Below are positions 16,201 to 57,703 of a stretch of DNA of 64,000 nucleotides, piece by piece (within the stretch, counting starts at the first letter, position 1; every line of letters starts with the position of its first letter). The stretch spans positions 841,115 to 905,114 of the forward strand of contig VZSF01007823.1 in NCBI GenBank assembly GCA_013398295.1, read 5' to 3'. The notes under the pieces were generated by a model. It had not been told where the DNA came from, made no database searches, and saw nothing but the letters and a program-made list of their open reading frames with translations. The DNA is from Chionis minor. Taxonomy: Eukaryota > Chordata > Aves > Charadriiformes > Chionididae. The position numbers and the translations under genes were made by a program.

Positions 16201-19200
16201 TCAGTTCAAGTATGTCAGCACAGTAACAAAATTAAGGTTTTTCTGAACTAAATACTGGCTGCATTATGGTCCTTAACCACTGATATGATTGCAAATATCA
16301 GCAATTTCCCAAAACTAGCCTGATTAACAAATATTTGTGAAAAATCAAAATTAGTACCTACAATTAACATTCTGGTTAAATATACTTCAACGGGTAATTA
16401 ATATGCATCACAGCCCCCTGGGGCTCAGTGCAAAAAATGACTGACATAGACTGAAAAACTGACTTGTCCAGACAAAGTATTTTTAGAGGACCCAAGTGTG
16501 TAGCTTACTAATTACACGAAGCCATTTGACAGCTGTAAGCTCAGAAATAAAAACACAGCCAAACTGAAGCTCTCTAAAATGTTACTTCTGTTACCATATG
16601 TACCTGTTTGATAATCTTTTCCAGTACAACACCAGAAATCTGTAGCATGGTAAGAAATGAAATCTAGATCCTGGGGATGCTTTGATCAAATGCTTCAATA
16701 CATAAGACATGGATTTCTTCATCAACAGCCCTGACCTTTTTCAGTATTTTACCACTGCACTGAAACATTGATTTCATGCTATCATCTGGCAGATTAACTT
16801 TCCGTGAATGAACGACAAACTACTTCATGTTAGAAATTTAGAAATGCCTACGTGCTTTCTCCGATAATCTTAACTACTTTTACTGTAGTTTATTCCAGTC
16901 TCTGGTAAAGGCAAGCAGAACATAATTAAACAGCAATTTGCACCACGTTAATCACCCGCTGTATAAAATGGAAACAAGGCTGAAATACAGAACAAAAACC
17001 TCTACTAAAGAATCTGGTAACAATAGTTGGATTCAGATAGAGGGATAAGATGCAGTTTAATAGCAAATTACACAATTGTTTTCTAGATAGCAAAGAAGTG
17101 CTGCAAATCATGAGCCACGGGCTCTAACCCTGGCCCTAGAGAAGAACCTAATCAAGACTGACAGCCCTGCCAACTGCATAAACATTATGTATAGGCTCTG
17201 AGTGGCAGCACAGCTAACTTGCAGAGACTCATGTTGCCCAAAGCAGAGGTTTGCCGTCAAACTCAAGGCTCCTCTTGATTCTTTTTGCAGTATTTCAACC
17301 TTTCTGTTCGACCAGAAATACATCCTGATTATAATGCAGTTCAAGACTAATTCACTGCCACAGACTTTGATATCTCTTCAGAAACAATATATAAACGCAA
17401 GACTGAATTTATCACTGCCATAACCAAGCACAACTCTTCTGACTTCAGTGTGAGCAGTGACAAACACATTTAGCCTCACATTAACTACTTTATGTTTCAG
17501 CAGTCATCACCATACGTTCAGTTTACATTGTGAATCCCATCTATGGAATGTTAAAAGCATTGTCACAGATCAATGCTTGCATTTTATAAAAAAAAAAAGT
17601 AATTGGATTAACCAGTGCAAATAAAGAGTATTTACAAATCCTTACTTTTAACTAATACTACAACATTATGCATACGTGTGTAATTCCACACAGTGGCAGT
17701 GCTGAAGGCGGTATGATTTTAAAATGTATGCTGCTTAAAAAAAAATGCAGGAAGATCAGAAAGCCACCCACCAACAAGTCCTACACATGTGGAGAAGACT
17801 CAGTTTGTTCCCAAATATGACTGCTAACCTCACGTTTCTTGAAGATATTAGAGAAGAAATAACTGGTTAATCAATGGAGATCAGAGTATTAACTGTCAGC
17901 TGTGCTGACGGAAAGCTAATTAAACTCACGCTTCAGCTCAGGGACAAGCACCTCACCAGCAAATGCTTAGTTCCACGATCACATTTACCTTGGGCGGCAC
18001 TATTATACAACAGCGCTGCTTCTAAGCAACTACCCCAATGACCAGCATGGCTTCCTAAAGCAGAAATCTGAAACCAATTTGGGAGTCTTCCAAGAGATCC
18101 AATTCCAAAGATCCTATACAAAAGGTAACGAGCAATTGAGATCCACACAGCAGTTTGCAGAGGTACTGAGACTGGAATTCTGAAAGCTTTATTAAAGTAC
18201 CTGAAAACACCTATACATCATTTGGAATACTTGTGAGTGTGCATGGAATGGCTTGCAGGCATGCTGCAAGAGGAACAATGTAAATTCACTTCCCAAAACA
18301 AGCCAGCAAGTTTCTCTGAACTCAGATGGTCTTCCTTGCTCAAAGTTAAGACACATTTCTTCTTTCCTGGCTAACCTTGTATTATCAATGATCATGCACA
18401 CTTTCTTTTATTAAAGCAAAACAAAAACCACTACACGCCCTTTCTCTATTGCAGATTGACTGGTAATAAATTACTTTAATAGTCAAAAAAGGATAAATAA
18501 TAACGTGTGTGCTCAGAAATTGCATGCTGGGCCTGAGATCAGAAAAGAGTTGAACATATGGTGGGTCATCTGATTTTCGGTTTTACACTAGAAAAACTTG
18601 GAACATGATTAACAAAGCTGGAAAAGAAACCCCTTTAGATAATTTTTCAGCACGCATGTTAGTGAGACAAAGCACTAGATTTCATTCCAAGTGGATTTTT
18701 CCCCTGGAAGTCACAAAGTGAGAAACAGACTTAAAGCACTTAACCAATGAGCCTATTTGTTTTTAAAACTACTGACTGCTGGGGTTTGTTTTTTTACCAT
18801 CAAGTATATACAAAATACTGGCTATATAAAGAAGACATCCAGATGATGCATGTCAGAATTGTATTCAGATTACTCCTAGAAATGAGCAAGAAAGTCTATC
18901 TGCAGTAAAAAAAAAAAAGTTAACTTCTGAAGCACTTCAGGAGGCTACTTAATTCTTAAATCATGAAACCTCTGGCTATATCAGTGGCTGTTTTAACAAA
19001 ACAAGGAACATTTGGTGAATAGGTGAATATGTTAGGGCTAAAAATCTGAAAGAAATTGAGACCAACTATTTCTATCAATGCTTTACTTTTCTGTCAAACA
19101 GACTTCTAACTCTTAATTGTCAAGAAATCACAAAAGTGTCTAATTTACATCACCAAAACAGTTAATCCTGGCTGTGCCCCTTTAAATCCTGCAAATCCAC

Positions 19201-22200
19201 TCAGGCTGCCAACAAAACAGGGAATTTTGAGTGGGTTGATTTGTGTGATGAGTTAATTAGTAATCCGATAACTGCATTTCAGATGTATCAGAATTAGCCA
19301 TGACAGTTAACAGCAGTGTTTTAGTCTATGCTTGTATTTCAGGAACTAAATGGGCAGCCTACTGAATTGCCAACCTTCACTCTGAATTGAAAAAATAAAT
19401 AATTTTTTTTAAAATGACAAATATAAACTGAAAACCAATGCATCTAAATATACTCTTAAGAAACTCTGTGTAATATCATATTAGCTGAGTATGAATATAC
19501 TTAAGATAGGAGCAACACCAACTAACTTGCTAATACAGACCCATCTTCCAATTCCAGAAAAGTCTGTCATCAGAAATGAAGTCAAAGACCGTTAAGCAGA
19601 TAATACAACTTTCCCCTCAAGAAATGCATAGAGGAAAACATCAAGCAGACAATAAGATACAGACTGAGGAAAGCACTAACTAGTTGTAAGTGTAACTTTG
19701 ATGTCAACTTTGAATATTGCAGAACTTGCGGGAACTGTAAATTCCCTTCAAAACCGAGAACTTCATTTATTTAACAAGTGTTATCTTGGTGGAGCAAAGT
19801 ACAATCTACAGTACAATTAAAAAAGTCAGTGTAACACAGAAAATTTTAGCAGACAGTTACTGGAAGCATTCCCTAATTTAGCCCAATTCCATTTTCCAGT
19901 TAGTGATCAACAATTCCTTCTGCACAGAGCACAAGCAGACCAGAACCATAGTCCCTTAAATAAATCCAACTAATCGCAGATCAAGTTACAGACTTAGGGT
20001 ATAGGCAGAACCCCATAATCTCCACCGTGCCATGATGGGTCATATGGCTTCTTTCCCCTCTTCCCCACAAAACGTGGCATCCATGGACAGGTACCTCCCT
20101 CAGATTCCTCACTTCATCCTCAGAATAGTATCTATGTACACCTTTATTTGCAGGAACTTGCATTTCAGAGATGAATTCTCAGATTCCAGAAGAGGATCCA
20201 TCTTAAGGATTCATAAACTAAGCAGAAGCCTTCCTTCAGTCTTTTGGGATCTCTTGTGGCACATGGCCCAGGAATAGGGTGCCCAATTCATGCTTTTTTT
20301 ACCAGGTGCACCAATTTCCTTGCAGCACAGAAGACATGAAAAAACAAACTGCCCACCTATTAAGGCACAAAGAGCAGAAAGTATTCTGTTCAACTGTAGA
20401 AATGTGCAAGAGCTGTAACAATACAGAAAGAAAGCCAGTAGCGGCGAAAGGCAAACAAAGGTTGGCCTGGGATGCTACGGTTATGTACATACACGTCAGA
20501 GGCAGCAGGAGTTACAAAAGATAGCGTGGGAAGCAAAAGTCGTGGGGATAATCAAGGACACAGGTACAAGTGAAAATGCAGACAGGAACAGAGTAATGAG
20601 GGAATAGGGACTACAAGAGCATCGAGACAAGTTAGATCTTCCTCACGAGTATTTGCATTCTGTCCATTACAACGCTGGAAACTGGAAGAATTGCCCTGAT
20701 TATCAGGAATGTGCTGTTCACTTCGTGTGTGGAAACTCATCCAAATTCAGCTGAGTCCTTTGGAAAACAAATAGTTTCACATGTGCCAACTAAAGACTCC
20801 TCGGAGTTTAATAACAGTGTTTCTCAAAGACTCCACCTACGCTGAGCATGTTTTAAACCAAAACTCTTAAGGCCAAGACTTACATGCAAGGAAAGATCAA
20901 CATCCCACACTCTAAATGAAGCCAAATTACACTGTCAGAGTTCAAAACGGCTGTCTTTTTAGCTTTATTTTAAAATAAACCCCATACATTTCATTAAGGC
21001 CAATACATAAGTCTGCAAGAATATACAACGCACGTGGTGTTTTAAAGAACGCCCAGAAGAGATGGTGTCCAGGGACCATTACCACCACCAAACTTAAGCT
21101 GAGGAACCCTCAGCCTAGTCCCCCAGCAGACCCGCAGGTGAGGAGGCAGCCGGCAGACAGCCCACGCACCCGAAGCATGGCTGTGGGCGGGCACAGCAGC
21201 AGCCGCCGGCTGCTTAAACCCTGCTTGCCACTTAAACTCCTACCAATTCCCTTCTCCTGGATAGCACAGGACGGCAGAACACAGGTCAGGAGGAGTCTGC
21301 TGGGCTGAAGCAGTACGTAATTGAGATGTTCCAGAGACAAAACCCAAAAAACCCCAGGGAATATTCATCACTTTATTTCTGCTGCGCCCCATCTCCTCTG
21401 AGAAAAGGGACTGCCAGCTCACGACAGAAGTATTTTGATGTTTAAGCATCAAATGCTACACAGGCATGAAGACAGTGTGAAGCCTAAACGACTTTCTAGC
21501 TAAAGAAACTTTTACACTTGCTTAAGCATTTGCTTTATTTGAGCCTTTAATATAAGGCAAAATAACTCTTCCTAAGATAGGATCCTAGAGATGAAACATT
21601 ATTTCATTAGAATAATGAGAACACTTCATGTAAATTATTCAATTTGAAATACATTTCTCAAAACTGTTTAAAACATTCATTTTCACATCTCATTTAAGCT
21701 ACAATCTATTACCTAAACAATCATATATTATTTGACTACGTATTGCTGAATTTCATTTTCTGCAGTGATTCAGATGAACAGCTTCTGACATACATACAGC
21801 TTGAAAGCTCAAGACTCTAATGCATGAAATACAAAGAAACAAGCCATGAAAACACGGCTGTTGTACTGTGCCATTCTAAAGCTACATGGTAAATACACTT
21901 ATACAAAGAAGCTAAAATACACTACGTGCATACTACTTCTCTTAAAAAGCTACTAGTTAAGGACCACAGAATTTGATTTTTTCAGGTACAATCACCATGC
22001 AGCTGCAACAGATATATCTCGTACACAGTCCTCTAAAGGCGTAACAGATTTACAACACCTGAAGTAGAATCTTGAGGAGACTGTATGTCAAGAGAAGATG
22101 TTTTCTCTAAAAGACTGTAAGGTTGAATTTTCTGTACCACTGGAAACAGCAATAACGTTCTTTCAAAGTACTGGTATCACTCTGCGTATAGCATGAAATG

Positions 22201-22839
22201 TAGTTTTTTTGATAGTTGAGAACAAACCCTTATTAGCTTTTTATACATAACTGGAGCTGCTGAACTATAGGCTTAACAGAAAATTTAACTTGCATGAAAG
22301 TCACGTCATTGTTTCTCGCCAAACAAGCACCGCAAACATGACCTTACCAGAAAATTAAAGAAATAATAGTATCTTTGCATTATCACAGGTAAGTTTTCTA
22401 GAAGAGTAACTTCTCCTTAGCCTGTCCTACTAGAAGTTCTAGACAAGAAAAGCTGAAGGAAACGGCGAGAGAGCGCAGGCTGTAAAAACGCTTCAAATGA
22501 TTTTGCGGGGTATTTCGGGGAGTTGAAAGAGATGAAGCGAAACAGATGATTTCACAAGCTCCGTGCAAGGGCCCTCTCCCTGCAGGAGCCGAGATACGCT
22601 GCCGGCACCACACTACAGCAACGTTAAAAATGAGCAACTCCCTGTGAGCACCGAGAATTATTCCTTCCCAAACGCGCGCCTATCACGCCGCACGTTAGGC
22701 CGAGAGAGCTCCGAAGGCAACCGTTTTAATGCCCCTTTCCCAGTTTGCTCTCCGTCAAAATACGAGTATTACGTTTAAAAAAAAAAATAAAAATAGGGGA
22801 GAAAAAAAGAAAACGTAAAAATATGTTAAACCCAGTATT
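10240..22839 (-). other. ZNF143: ZNF143 first intron (5' UTR intron)
   Basis: About 12.6 kb between the start-codon exon and the probable promoter. It holds a CR1 fragment at 13905-14095, A/C-rich tracts at about 11109-11144 and 15168-15205, and one exon-like segment at 11456-11539 (see findings). The rest shows nothing I can name. Confidence 0.6.
13905..14095 (+). mobile_element. Degraded CR1 3' fragment
   Basis: Plus-strand text of the CR1 3' end: ACGGGTTGCCAAGAAGGGTT, then CTGGACTAGATAACCTCTGG and CACCTTCCAACTTAAACTG. No terminal repeats remain. It lies in the first intron of ZNF143, opposite to the gene. Confidence 0.7.
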
Positions 22840-23880
22840 TCTGCACGGCGAGCGCGCGGGACGCGGAGCTGGCCAGGATCCCACATCCATCTACACTCNN
22901 NNNNNNNNNNNNNNNNNNNNNNNNNNNNNNNNNNNNNNNNNNNNNNNNNNNNNNNNNNNNNNNNNNNNNNNNNNNNNNNNNNNNNNNNNNNNNNNNNNNN
23001 NNNNNNNNNNNNNNNNNNNNNNNNNNNNNNNNNNNNNNNNNNNNNNNNNNNNNNNNNNNNNNNNNNNNNNNNNNNNNNNNNNNNNNNNNNNNNNNNNNNN
23101 NNNNNNNNNNNNNNNNNNNNNNNNNNNNNNNNNNNNNNNNNNNNNNNNNNNNNNNNNNNNNNNNNNNNNNNNNNNNNNNNNNNNNNNNNNNNNNNNNNNN
23201 NNNNNNNNNNNNNNNNNNNNNNNNNNNNNNNNNNNNNNNNNNNNNNNNNNNNNNNNNNNNNNNNNNNNNNNNNNNNNNNNNNNNNNNNNNNNNNNNNNNN
23301 NNNNNNNNNNNNNNNNNNNNNNNNNNNNNNNNNNNNNNNNNNNNNNNNNNNNNNNNNNNNNNNNNNNNNNNNNNNNNNNNNNNNNNNNNNNNNNNNNNNN
23401 NNNNNNNNNNNNNNNNNNNNNNNNNNNNNNNNNNNNNNNNNNNNNNNNNNNNNNNNNNNNNNNNNNNNNNNNNNNNNNNNNNNNNNNNNNNNNNNNNNNN
23501 NNNNNNNNNNNNNNNNNNNNNNNNNNNNNNNNNNNNNNNNNNNNNNNNNNNNNNNNNNNNNNNNNNNNNNNNNNNNNNNNNNNNNNNNNNNNNNNNNNNN
23601 NNNNNNNNNNNNNNNNNNNNNNNNNNNNNNNNNNNNNNNNNNNNNNNNNNNNNNNNNNNNNNNNNNGACGGCCCCGGCGCGGCCTGCTAGCAGGGCCCGG
23701 GGCGCCGCCGTCCCCGCGGAGGCGGGCGGCGAGCCGGGCCCCGTCCCCAGGGGATGTGGCAGTCGGAGGCAGGCCGGCCGCTGGAACGATGGCGGGGCGC
23801 GGGCCCCTGCGGAGGGACTGCTCAGCGGAGCGAGCACACTGCCCTTCCCCAGCCTCATTATCTTCTGCTACCATTTCAGC
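22840..23880 (-). promoter_or_regulatory. ZNF143: CpG-rich island, probable ZNF143 promoter (broken by a gap)
   Basis: Both visible edges (22840-22898 and 23667-23880) are GC-rich and dense in CpG against an AT-rich background. The island lies upstream of the ZNF143 start exon, between the two genes. A YY1-like ATGGCGG is visible at 23789-23795. The non-coding first exon and start site of ZNF143 are probably in the gap or close to it; I could not place them. Confidence 0.7.
22899..23666. other. Assembly gap of 768 Ns
   Basis: A continuous run of N inside the CpG island. The length is not a round number, so it may be an estimate from linking reads. Long open frames read across it are meaningless. 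Confidence 0.99.
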
Positions 23881-23902
23881 CCAGCTCTTGCGGATAAGGA
23901 CC

Positions 23903-23938
23903 CTTTTTTTTTTTTAAAAAAAAAAAAAAGCTATGTTC
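23903..23938. repeat. T-run/A-run with GCTATGTT, copy 1
   Basis: A run of T, then a run of A, then GCTATGTT. The same arrangement recurs at 24489-24517, just after the N-bounded GC-rich block. The pair marks the two ends of the doubtful segment. Confidence 0.85.
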
Positions 23939-24296
23939 AAACAGCAAGTGTCATATAAAATAATCAGCCCTTACCGAGGCTGGCTCTGGAAAGTCATCTT
24001 AGTAGATCCCTCTGTTTTCACAGATAAAGCTCTATTGTTTCTGGTTCTGAGCAGGATATGAGCCTGAAGTCTTCATATTCAGAGGAACATGAGAGTTTAT
24101 GCTCCAAAATGCCTTACTAAGGATTGTAGTCCCAAAAGCCCATAGTGCTGATGATGATGCTGGGGGGAAGAGGCAGAGAGAAAACGCAGCTTAAAGCAAA
24201 AAGTGTTCAGATGGTTACCCAACTCAAATAAAAATCCATAAATAATTAAAAGAAAATAATGAAGTATATGCAAAAGCATATCAAGCTCCCAGAATG

Positions 24297-24488
24297 NGTC
24301 AGCGGGGGAGCGAGGGAGCTGGGCGCCATTTCCTTCCCCGGGGAGGGAGCCTGGCGGCCGCGGCGCTCCAAGACGCCGCGGGGCCTTCGGCGGGGGCCGA
24401 GAGGAGCGCGGGGGGTCAGGCGCGCCCTGAGGCGGCTGCCCCTGGCATTGCGGCCGGTCCCCCGCGGTGGGGCCGCAGCGGCGCGGCN
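24297..24488. other. Isolated GC-rich block bounded by single Ns, probable scaffolding artefact
   Basis: A 190-base block, very rich in G and C and in CpG, begins and ends abruptly at single N bases (24297 and 24488) inside AT-rich DNA. It resembles the promoter island and contains a YY1-like AAATGGCGC on the minus strand at 24331-24323. It may be a piece of the missing promoter sequence put in the wrong place, or an unresolved allele. Confidence 0.75.
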
Positions 24489-24517
24489 TTTTTTAAAAAA
24501 AAAAAAAAGCTATGTTT
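24489..24517. repeat. T-run/A-run with GCTATGTT, copy 2
   Basis: Second copy of the element seen at 23903-23938; sequence diverges directly after GCTATGTT. Confidence 0.85.
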
Positions 24518-26561
24518 GAGACTATTTATCCGTATGTGATCTTTAGGCATGGCAATGCGTCCAACAACAGCTCCATAGGCAATTAAAAGGTATTACAATT
24601 ATTTCAGTAGATGATTTTCCAAGAATACCCAACTGTGCAATCAACGTGAGCTATCACCATTGACGGGACGATATATCCAGCTCTATAGGGCTTACTTGAC
24701 CTTTCTAAGCATGACACGTAAAAGCATTTAAGATTTTTTTTTTTTTTTGCTTGAATCTCCAGAATAAGAGTCTAGATTCCTGCAGTCATGCAAACGGCCA
24801 AAAATCGCTAATTCCTGAATAGGCCTAATGGAGACCAATTTTCCTTTTGTAGTTTGACGTTTTCCTTCCTGTTTCTTTCTCCCAAAATACGGATTCCAGC
24901 TATCAGTTTGATTTGAGGTAAAGTAACAGTGAAATACCCAAGATTAAATTCTAATTTTAGAGGTTTATCAGCTCCTTTATATTGATAGATTACTTGTTAC
25001 ATCTGGCAAATCCTACAACTTGGTATTTCCCACTCTCAAGTGCTCTCCCTTTTTAGCATTAACACCCGAGATTGTCTGGTTATAAAAAGCAGAAATACAC
25101 AAACCAATGGCACACACTTTAAGCAAAAGAGGCTACGTATTGTTTGCAAAGTAATTGATAATCACTGCCACACCACCAGACAAATTAAGCTATTCCGCAT
25201 TCCTGGTTTTGGGTATGTGGAAGGTCCCACAGAGCACAGGGAAGAGAAAAACCCAGCTCATCGAACTCAGCTCTCACTTTTATAGTCCACAACAGTGTAA
25301 TAGAGAGTGCCTTGGACCTTCCAAGCTTTTCTCAAATTTTGATACTTTTGTTTGTTTTTTTTTTTTAAACTACTACATTCAGGTTAAAACTTGAGTAGTG
25401 GACTGAACAGAAGTGCAGAACTGTAACATTTTTAAAAATAAACCAGACACCCACTTCTGCATAGATTTTCAGAAGCAGCGTCCATCCACTGCTGAACATA
25501 CACTAAAGACAAAAAATTAGCAACCCAAGTCATGGAAGATGGGTCAAGCCTTAACCAATGTACTAAGTTTGGACCAGCATTAACCTGAACTTGGCCACAT
25601 CTGTTAAATTAAAACGCACAGATAGATAACATTGTGTCTACCACCAATACTGACTTTGGAACCACATCCTTCCCCGCGGGAGCCTGCAGCTCCCACTGAG
25701 GAGCCGTCCCCTGGACTGCACTGCTTGGAGCCATCAGCAAACGCCAGTCCCGTTGCAAAAACTCCAGAGACGGACGCAGCCGCGTACCTTGGTGTTGAAC
25801 ACACTGAGAGCAGCACCAGGGGCATGACTGCCTACAGTATGAACTGCTGAAGTAGAGTGCTTAGTTTCTGAGCAGCAGCATCAAGGGAGTTACAGCAGGA
25901 CAAATTCAGGCCCAGGAAGTGAAAATGGTTAGCAAGAGAAAGTGTGTGTGAGGAAGGACTGAAAGGGAACTTGACAGAAACGTGCAAAGATAAAACGTGC
26001 TGAGAAGCTTCATGACATTTCTACTCTACATGTTGAGAACTGATAGTATCGGAGGAAATTACCCTTAGAAAAAAATCAACCTATAAAACTTACCAGGTAT
26101 TGATTACTAGGCACAATTAAAACAATCTGCAATGTTTATGGTCAGGTATTCTATAACTAATCCACTGCAGACTTCTTGAATCTTGCAGTAGTAACTCAAG
26201 GCTACAACAGATTTTGAACAGAGCTTTGCTGTACTATGCTGACACCCATTAATAATTCTTTTAAGTTCCTAAAGCAATTTAAGTGCTTTAGGAAAAAAGC
26301 ACTTCTAAGTGCTTATGAATTTGAGCCAGTATCTCAACATTTTAATAAATAGTATACGACCTAAGCCTTTTATATTTAACACAGTTAAGAGAACTGTGGT
26401 TATGCCCAATATTTGCTTGAAGAAATATTACGAGAGGAAAATAGGAACCTTAGAGCTATGCAATTAGAAGAGGACTCCAAAGTACTGCAAGAATACAGCT
26501 ACACTGAACGAGAATACAGCTACAAGTGAACAAGAACACCACACTGAAATAATTGAAGATA
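24518..26561. other. Intergenic DNA between IPO7 and the ZNF143 promoter
   Basis: No coding sequence. It contains a 21-base tandem pair at 26490-26530 and overlapping hairpins at 26268-26304. Confidence 0.6.
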
Positions 26562-29423
26562 AGGATTTGCTTTAGATGTTTATTAATCCAAGGAGATCTT
26601 CCATAATAGAAAAAACAGAGGCTTTAAATTTCCCAGCTCTTCCTTTAGAGTTGCATTATCCTTGAAAATGGAATGGATAAGTGCAAGTTCTAGAAGGAAG
26701 ATAAATTTTAAATCTGACATAAGTGTATCACTGAAATTGATATATTGCATCACAAAATGCACTATCACCACCAACAACAATGCAAAATTGTTTTGCAATT
26801 TATATAAATACATTTCTCGGAGCAAAGGAAAGCAAAGTTCTAGATCCATTCTTAAAAAAGATGCTCCTTGCTAACCAGTCTAGCGACACATAAAAGCACC
26901 CTTGAAGTAGGACTGTATTCCTCACACCAAGATAAAATTCTTCCCTTGACTTGTGACTTGAAAAATAACTGTTCCAGAAATGACAATGGCACTAAATCAG
27001 TGATTTTCCCATCCTTTTTTCATCCGCTTTGTATCTGGAGCCTTCTCACTGCTGCTCTTATCTTCTGCCATGAGGCAAAAGTGTCTCTCTGATCTGCCCT
27101 AAAGGCTTCTCTTGCATTTTTTTGGGATGCGTAACAAGATAAGCAGATGCCCAACAAGCAGATGTTCGGAAATGATTTATGTCAAACTGGGCGTTTTTCA
27201 AAGTCAAGGAATGCACAGGAAAAGTCATGCTGTAATTACGTCTGTCACCCTTTTCTACAAAAATAAAACTAAAACCTTGACTTATCTTGAGGCCGGAGTA
27301 CACCTGTACGTGCTCATGAGTTACACATTTACAGAAAAACCCAGTTCTGCTATGTGTACTTGGCCAGTCAGCTAAAGATTCAAACGTTCTACCGTGGTTC
27401 TCATATCACTACTGTAATGGATACTCTGATCTGAGGCTTAATTTTTTAGGCTTTTTCACATCAGGTGCAATATCCATCCTTTAAAGTCCACAAATTGCTT
27501 TTAAAGTATCCCTTTGGTATGCGGCTAGGGCAACGTGGCATTATAGTCCTGGCTCAGTCTCTCACATTAGCACTCTGTGCACAGGGAATTGTATTTGCCA
27601 AAGAAAGGCAGACCAGAGGAGTGACTGCAAAAACCCATTATACCTGCCCAAAGAAGTGCTAGCAGTTGTGCAACAAATGGAAGGCAGAGCATGGTGCTGG
27701 TCAGCTTGTCAAGGAAACCCCAAACCACAAATTCCTGCTACTCTGCTGATGCAAAAAACCACACCACACAAACCAATTTTCTGAAGACTGCATTTTGAGT
27801 ATCATAATATATATATGTGCATTTCATTTTTACAGATATAAACTCAGTTTATTTTTAACCTGTATTTAAATTTTGGAGGCTTACATTAAATTAAGGTAGC
27901 TTGTTTAATATCAATTGTAACAGCAGGTGACATTTTTATATAAAAACAGCCAAAAGAAAAAAAAAAAACCCAAACATTTGATTTAAAAGACCTGACACCA
28001 ATGATCTCAAGGCAAGATCAAAAACCTATGGATTTTTGCTTTTAGAAAAGAAAAAGGGGGCATTTAAGCCAACCCATTCACAGCATCTCCCTGCTGGCTT
28101 CTTCATACAGTGGTTTTGATAGTGGTCCCAGAGGGAACTGTATTTTGCCTCTCTAGCTAAAATACTAGTTACTATAGCAACTTTGAAGGAAGAAAATTGT
28201 GGCTTCAAAAATGAAAGATTGGCAAAACTTCAAATACACTGTCTGGATCAGGCAGACAACAGCATGCACTAATGCTGGGAGTGCAAAAAGAGGGGGAACG
28301 AAATGCAAGAGTAGTGCACCTGCACTACCGCGTGCTGGAAAAAATATTTTGCAAAATTAGGGGAAACAACTGCATTCATAGATCATAGCCCAGATTAGCC
28401 AAATTAAATTGTTGTGTTTTTAACAGATTGCATATGTAGATGTTTCATCCACATACTTCAATCGACTTTTAAGAGCAGAACTTCACGTCTTATTTACCTG
28501 CTTTAGAGAAGGTAACTTCTTGCTCAGTGCTTACAGTACACATTTGTATCCAAATTTCACCTTGTACAGTGAGATCTTTAAGAAAAACAAAGGACACAGA
28601 GGGTGTAGCTATTTTTTTTTTAGCAGCAATGAAATATCACTAACCCCTTTTTACATAACCGAATTCAAGTCACAACCAGAGGTGGCTGCACCACAAAGTC
28701 ACCAGGTACAAAACTGCTAGTTCATTTTAAATTAATAACTTGAAATTATTTTCCCCAATACATCCCTTATTTTTTATTTTAATTTTTTATAAACAGCAAA
28801 CATTTTGCTATTTTTGTACATAGGCTAGCAGGCTTGTTTCAATATGAAAGTGCTAATTCATTTACAGATTTATCAGTTATGTAGTGCTACATTAAGTGTC
28901 CAATATTCTACATATGAACAATCTTGATAAATGGAAATGATGAAGATTAAGTAAGGCTATCTGATTACCTTATCTTATTTACATTAAAAGAATAGACACC
29001 CAGTAGGAAGGGAGAAAAGGGAAATAAATTGGGCAAATACTCATACCGCCACAGGTGTAAAAATTAAGTCTGCCTTCTAGCTTGTACTGTAAATGAGACA
29101 TTTTAAATAGTCCTGCAGCCCATGCTTATTTTTTTTCCTCAGAAAAAGAAAAGCTGCCTTCATGACATCCCCTCTTGATTTCCGATTTCCAAAGTGTGTC
29201 ATTTGAAGCTTTAAATTCAGATTCTTCCTATCTTCAAAAAAACCTCTGGTTTGCTTTCCAGTATTAGGTTGCATGATCAGGTCCCACTTCTGGGGCTTTT
29301 GTCCAATCTATTTATCAATTAGTTTAGAGTGAGTTGTAGATAACATGAACCAGTTCTGGAACCACTATTGGGAGGAACACAAGCTCTTCACTACAATCAC
29401 ACAGTAGCAGGAAAAGTGATAAT
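26562..29423 (-). other. IPO7: IPO7 3' UTR
   Basis: The untranslated end of the last IPO7 exon, about 2.9 kb, AT-rich and with no open frame worth calling. It carries a Pumilio-type element TGTAAATA on the minus strand at 28983-28976. The distal end is set by the poly(A) signal at 26584-26579; other AATAAA words near 28778-28773 and 27853-27848 could give shorter forms. The exact cleavage base is inferred. Confidence 0.7.
26579..26584 (-). terminator. IPO7: Likely IPO7 poly(A) signal AATAAA
   Basis: AATAAA on the minus strand, followed about 35 to 60 bases downstream by a GT-rich stretch (TCAGTGTGGTGTTCTTGTTC, near 26549-26530). That is the layout of a strong vertebrate cleavage site. The resulting UTR length of about 2.9 kb is in the range known for the gene in mammals. 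Confidence 0.65.
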
Positions 29424-57557
<28,134 letters not shown>

Positions 57558-57655
57558 CTGTAGAGGAAAAAAAGAAAAGAATATTATTTAGTTTGTAAAG
57601 TTTTAGAATACTCCTGTTAGGTTTTACAATGTCTTTATAATGATGTAATGCAATC

Positions 57656-57703
57656 AACAGAATACCAGCAATTCAGACAGTTTCACAGTAGTCAGCTAAT
57701 CAA
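57656..57703. repeat. 48-bp direct repeat, copy in IPO7 intron 1
   Basis: Identical to 56108-56155. It lies about 100 bases upstream of the exon 2 acceptor. Confidence 0.97.

Noticed and set aside
22745..23917. Very long open frames on both strands across 22.75-23.92 kb
   Set aside because: They exist only because the 768 Ns carry no stop codons.
26490..26530. 21-bp tandem pair (GAATACAGCTAC)
   Set aside because: Only two units and no context; noted as a minor repeat, not a feature of interest.
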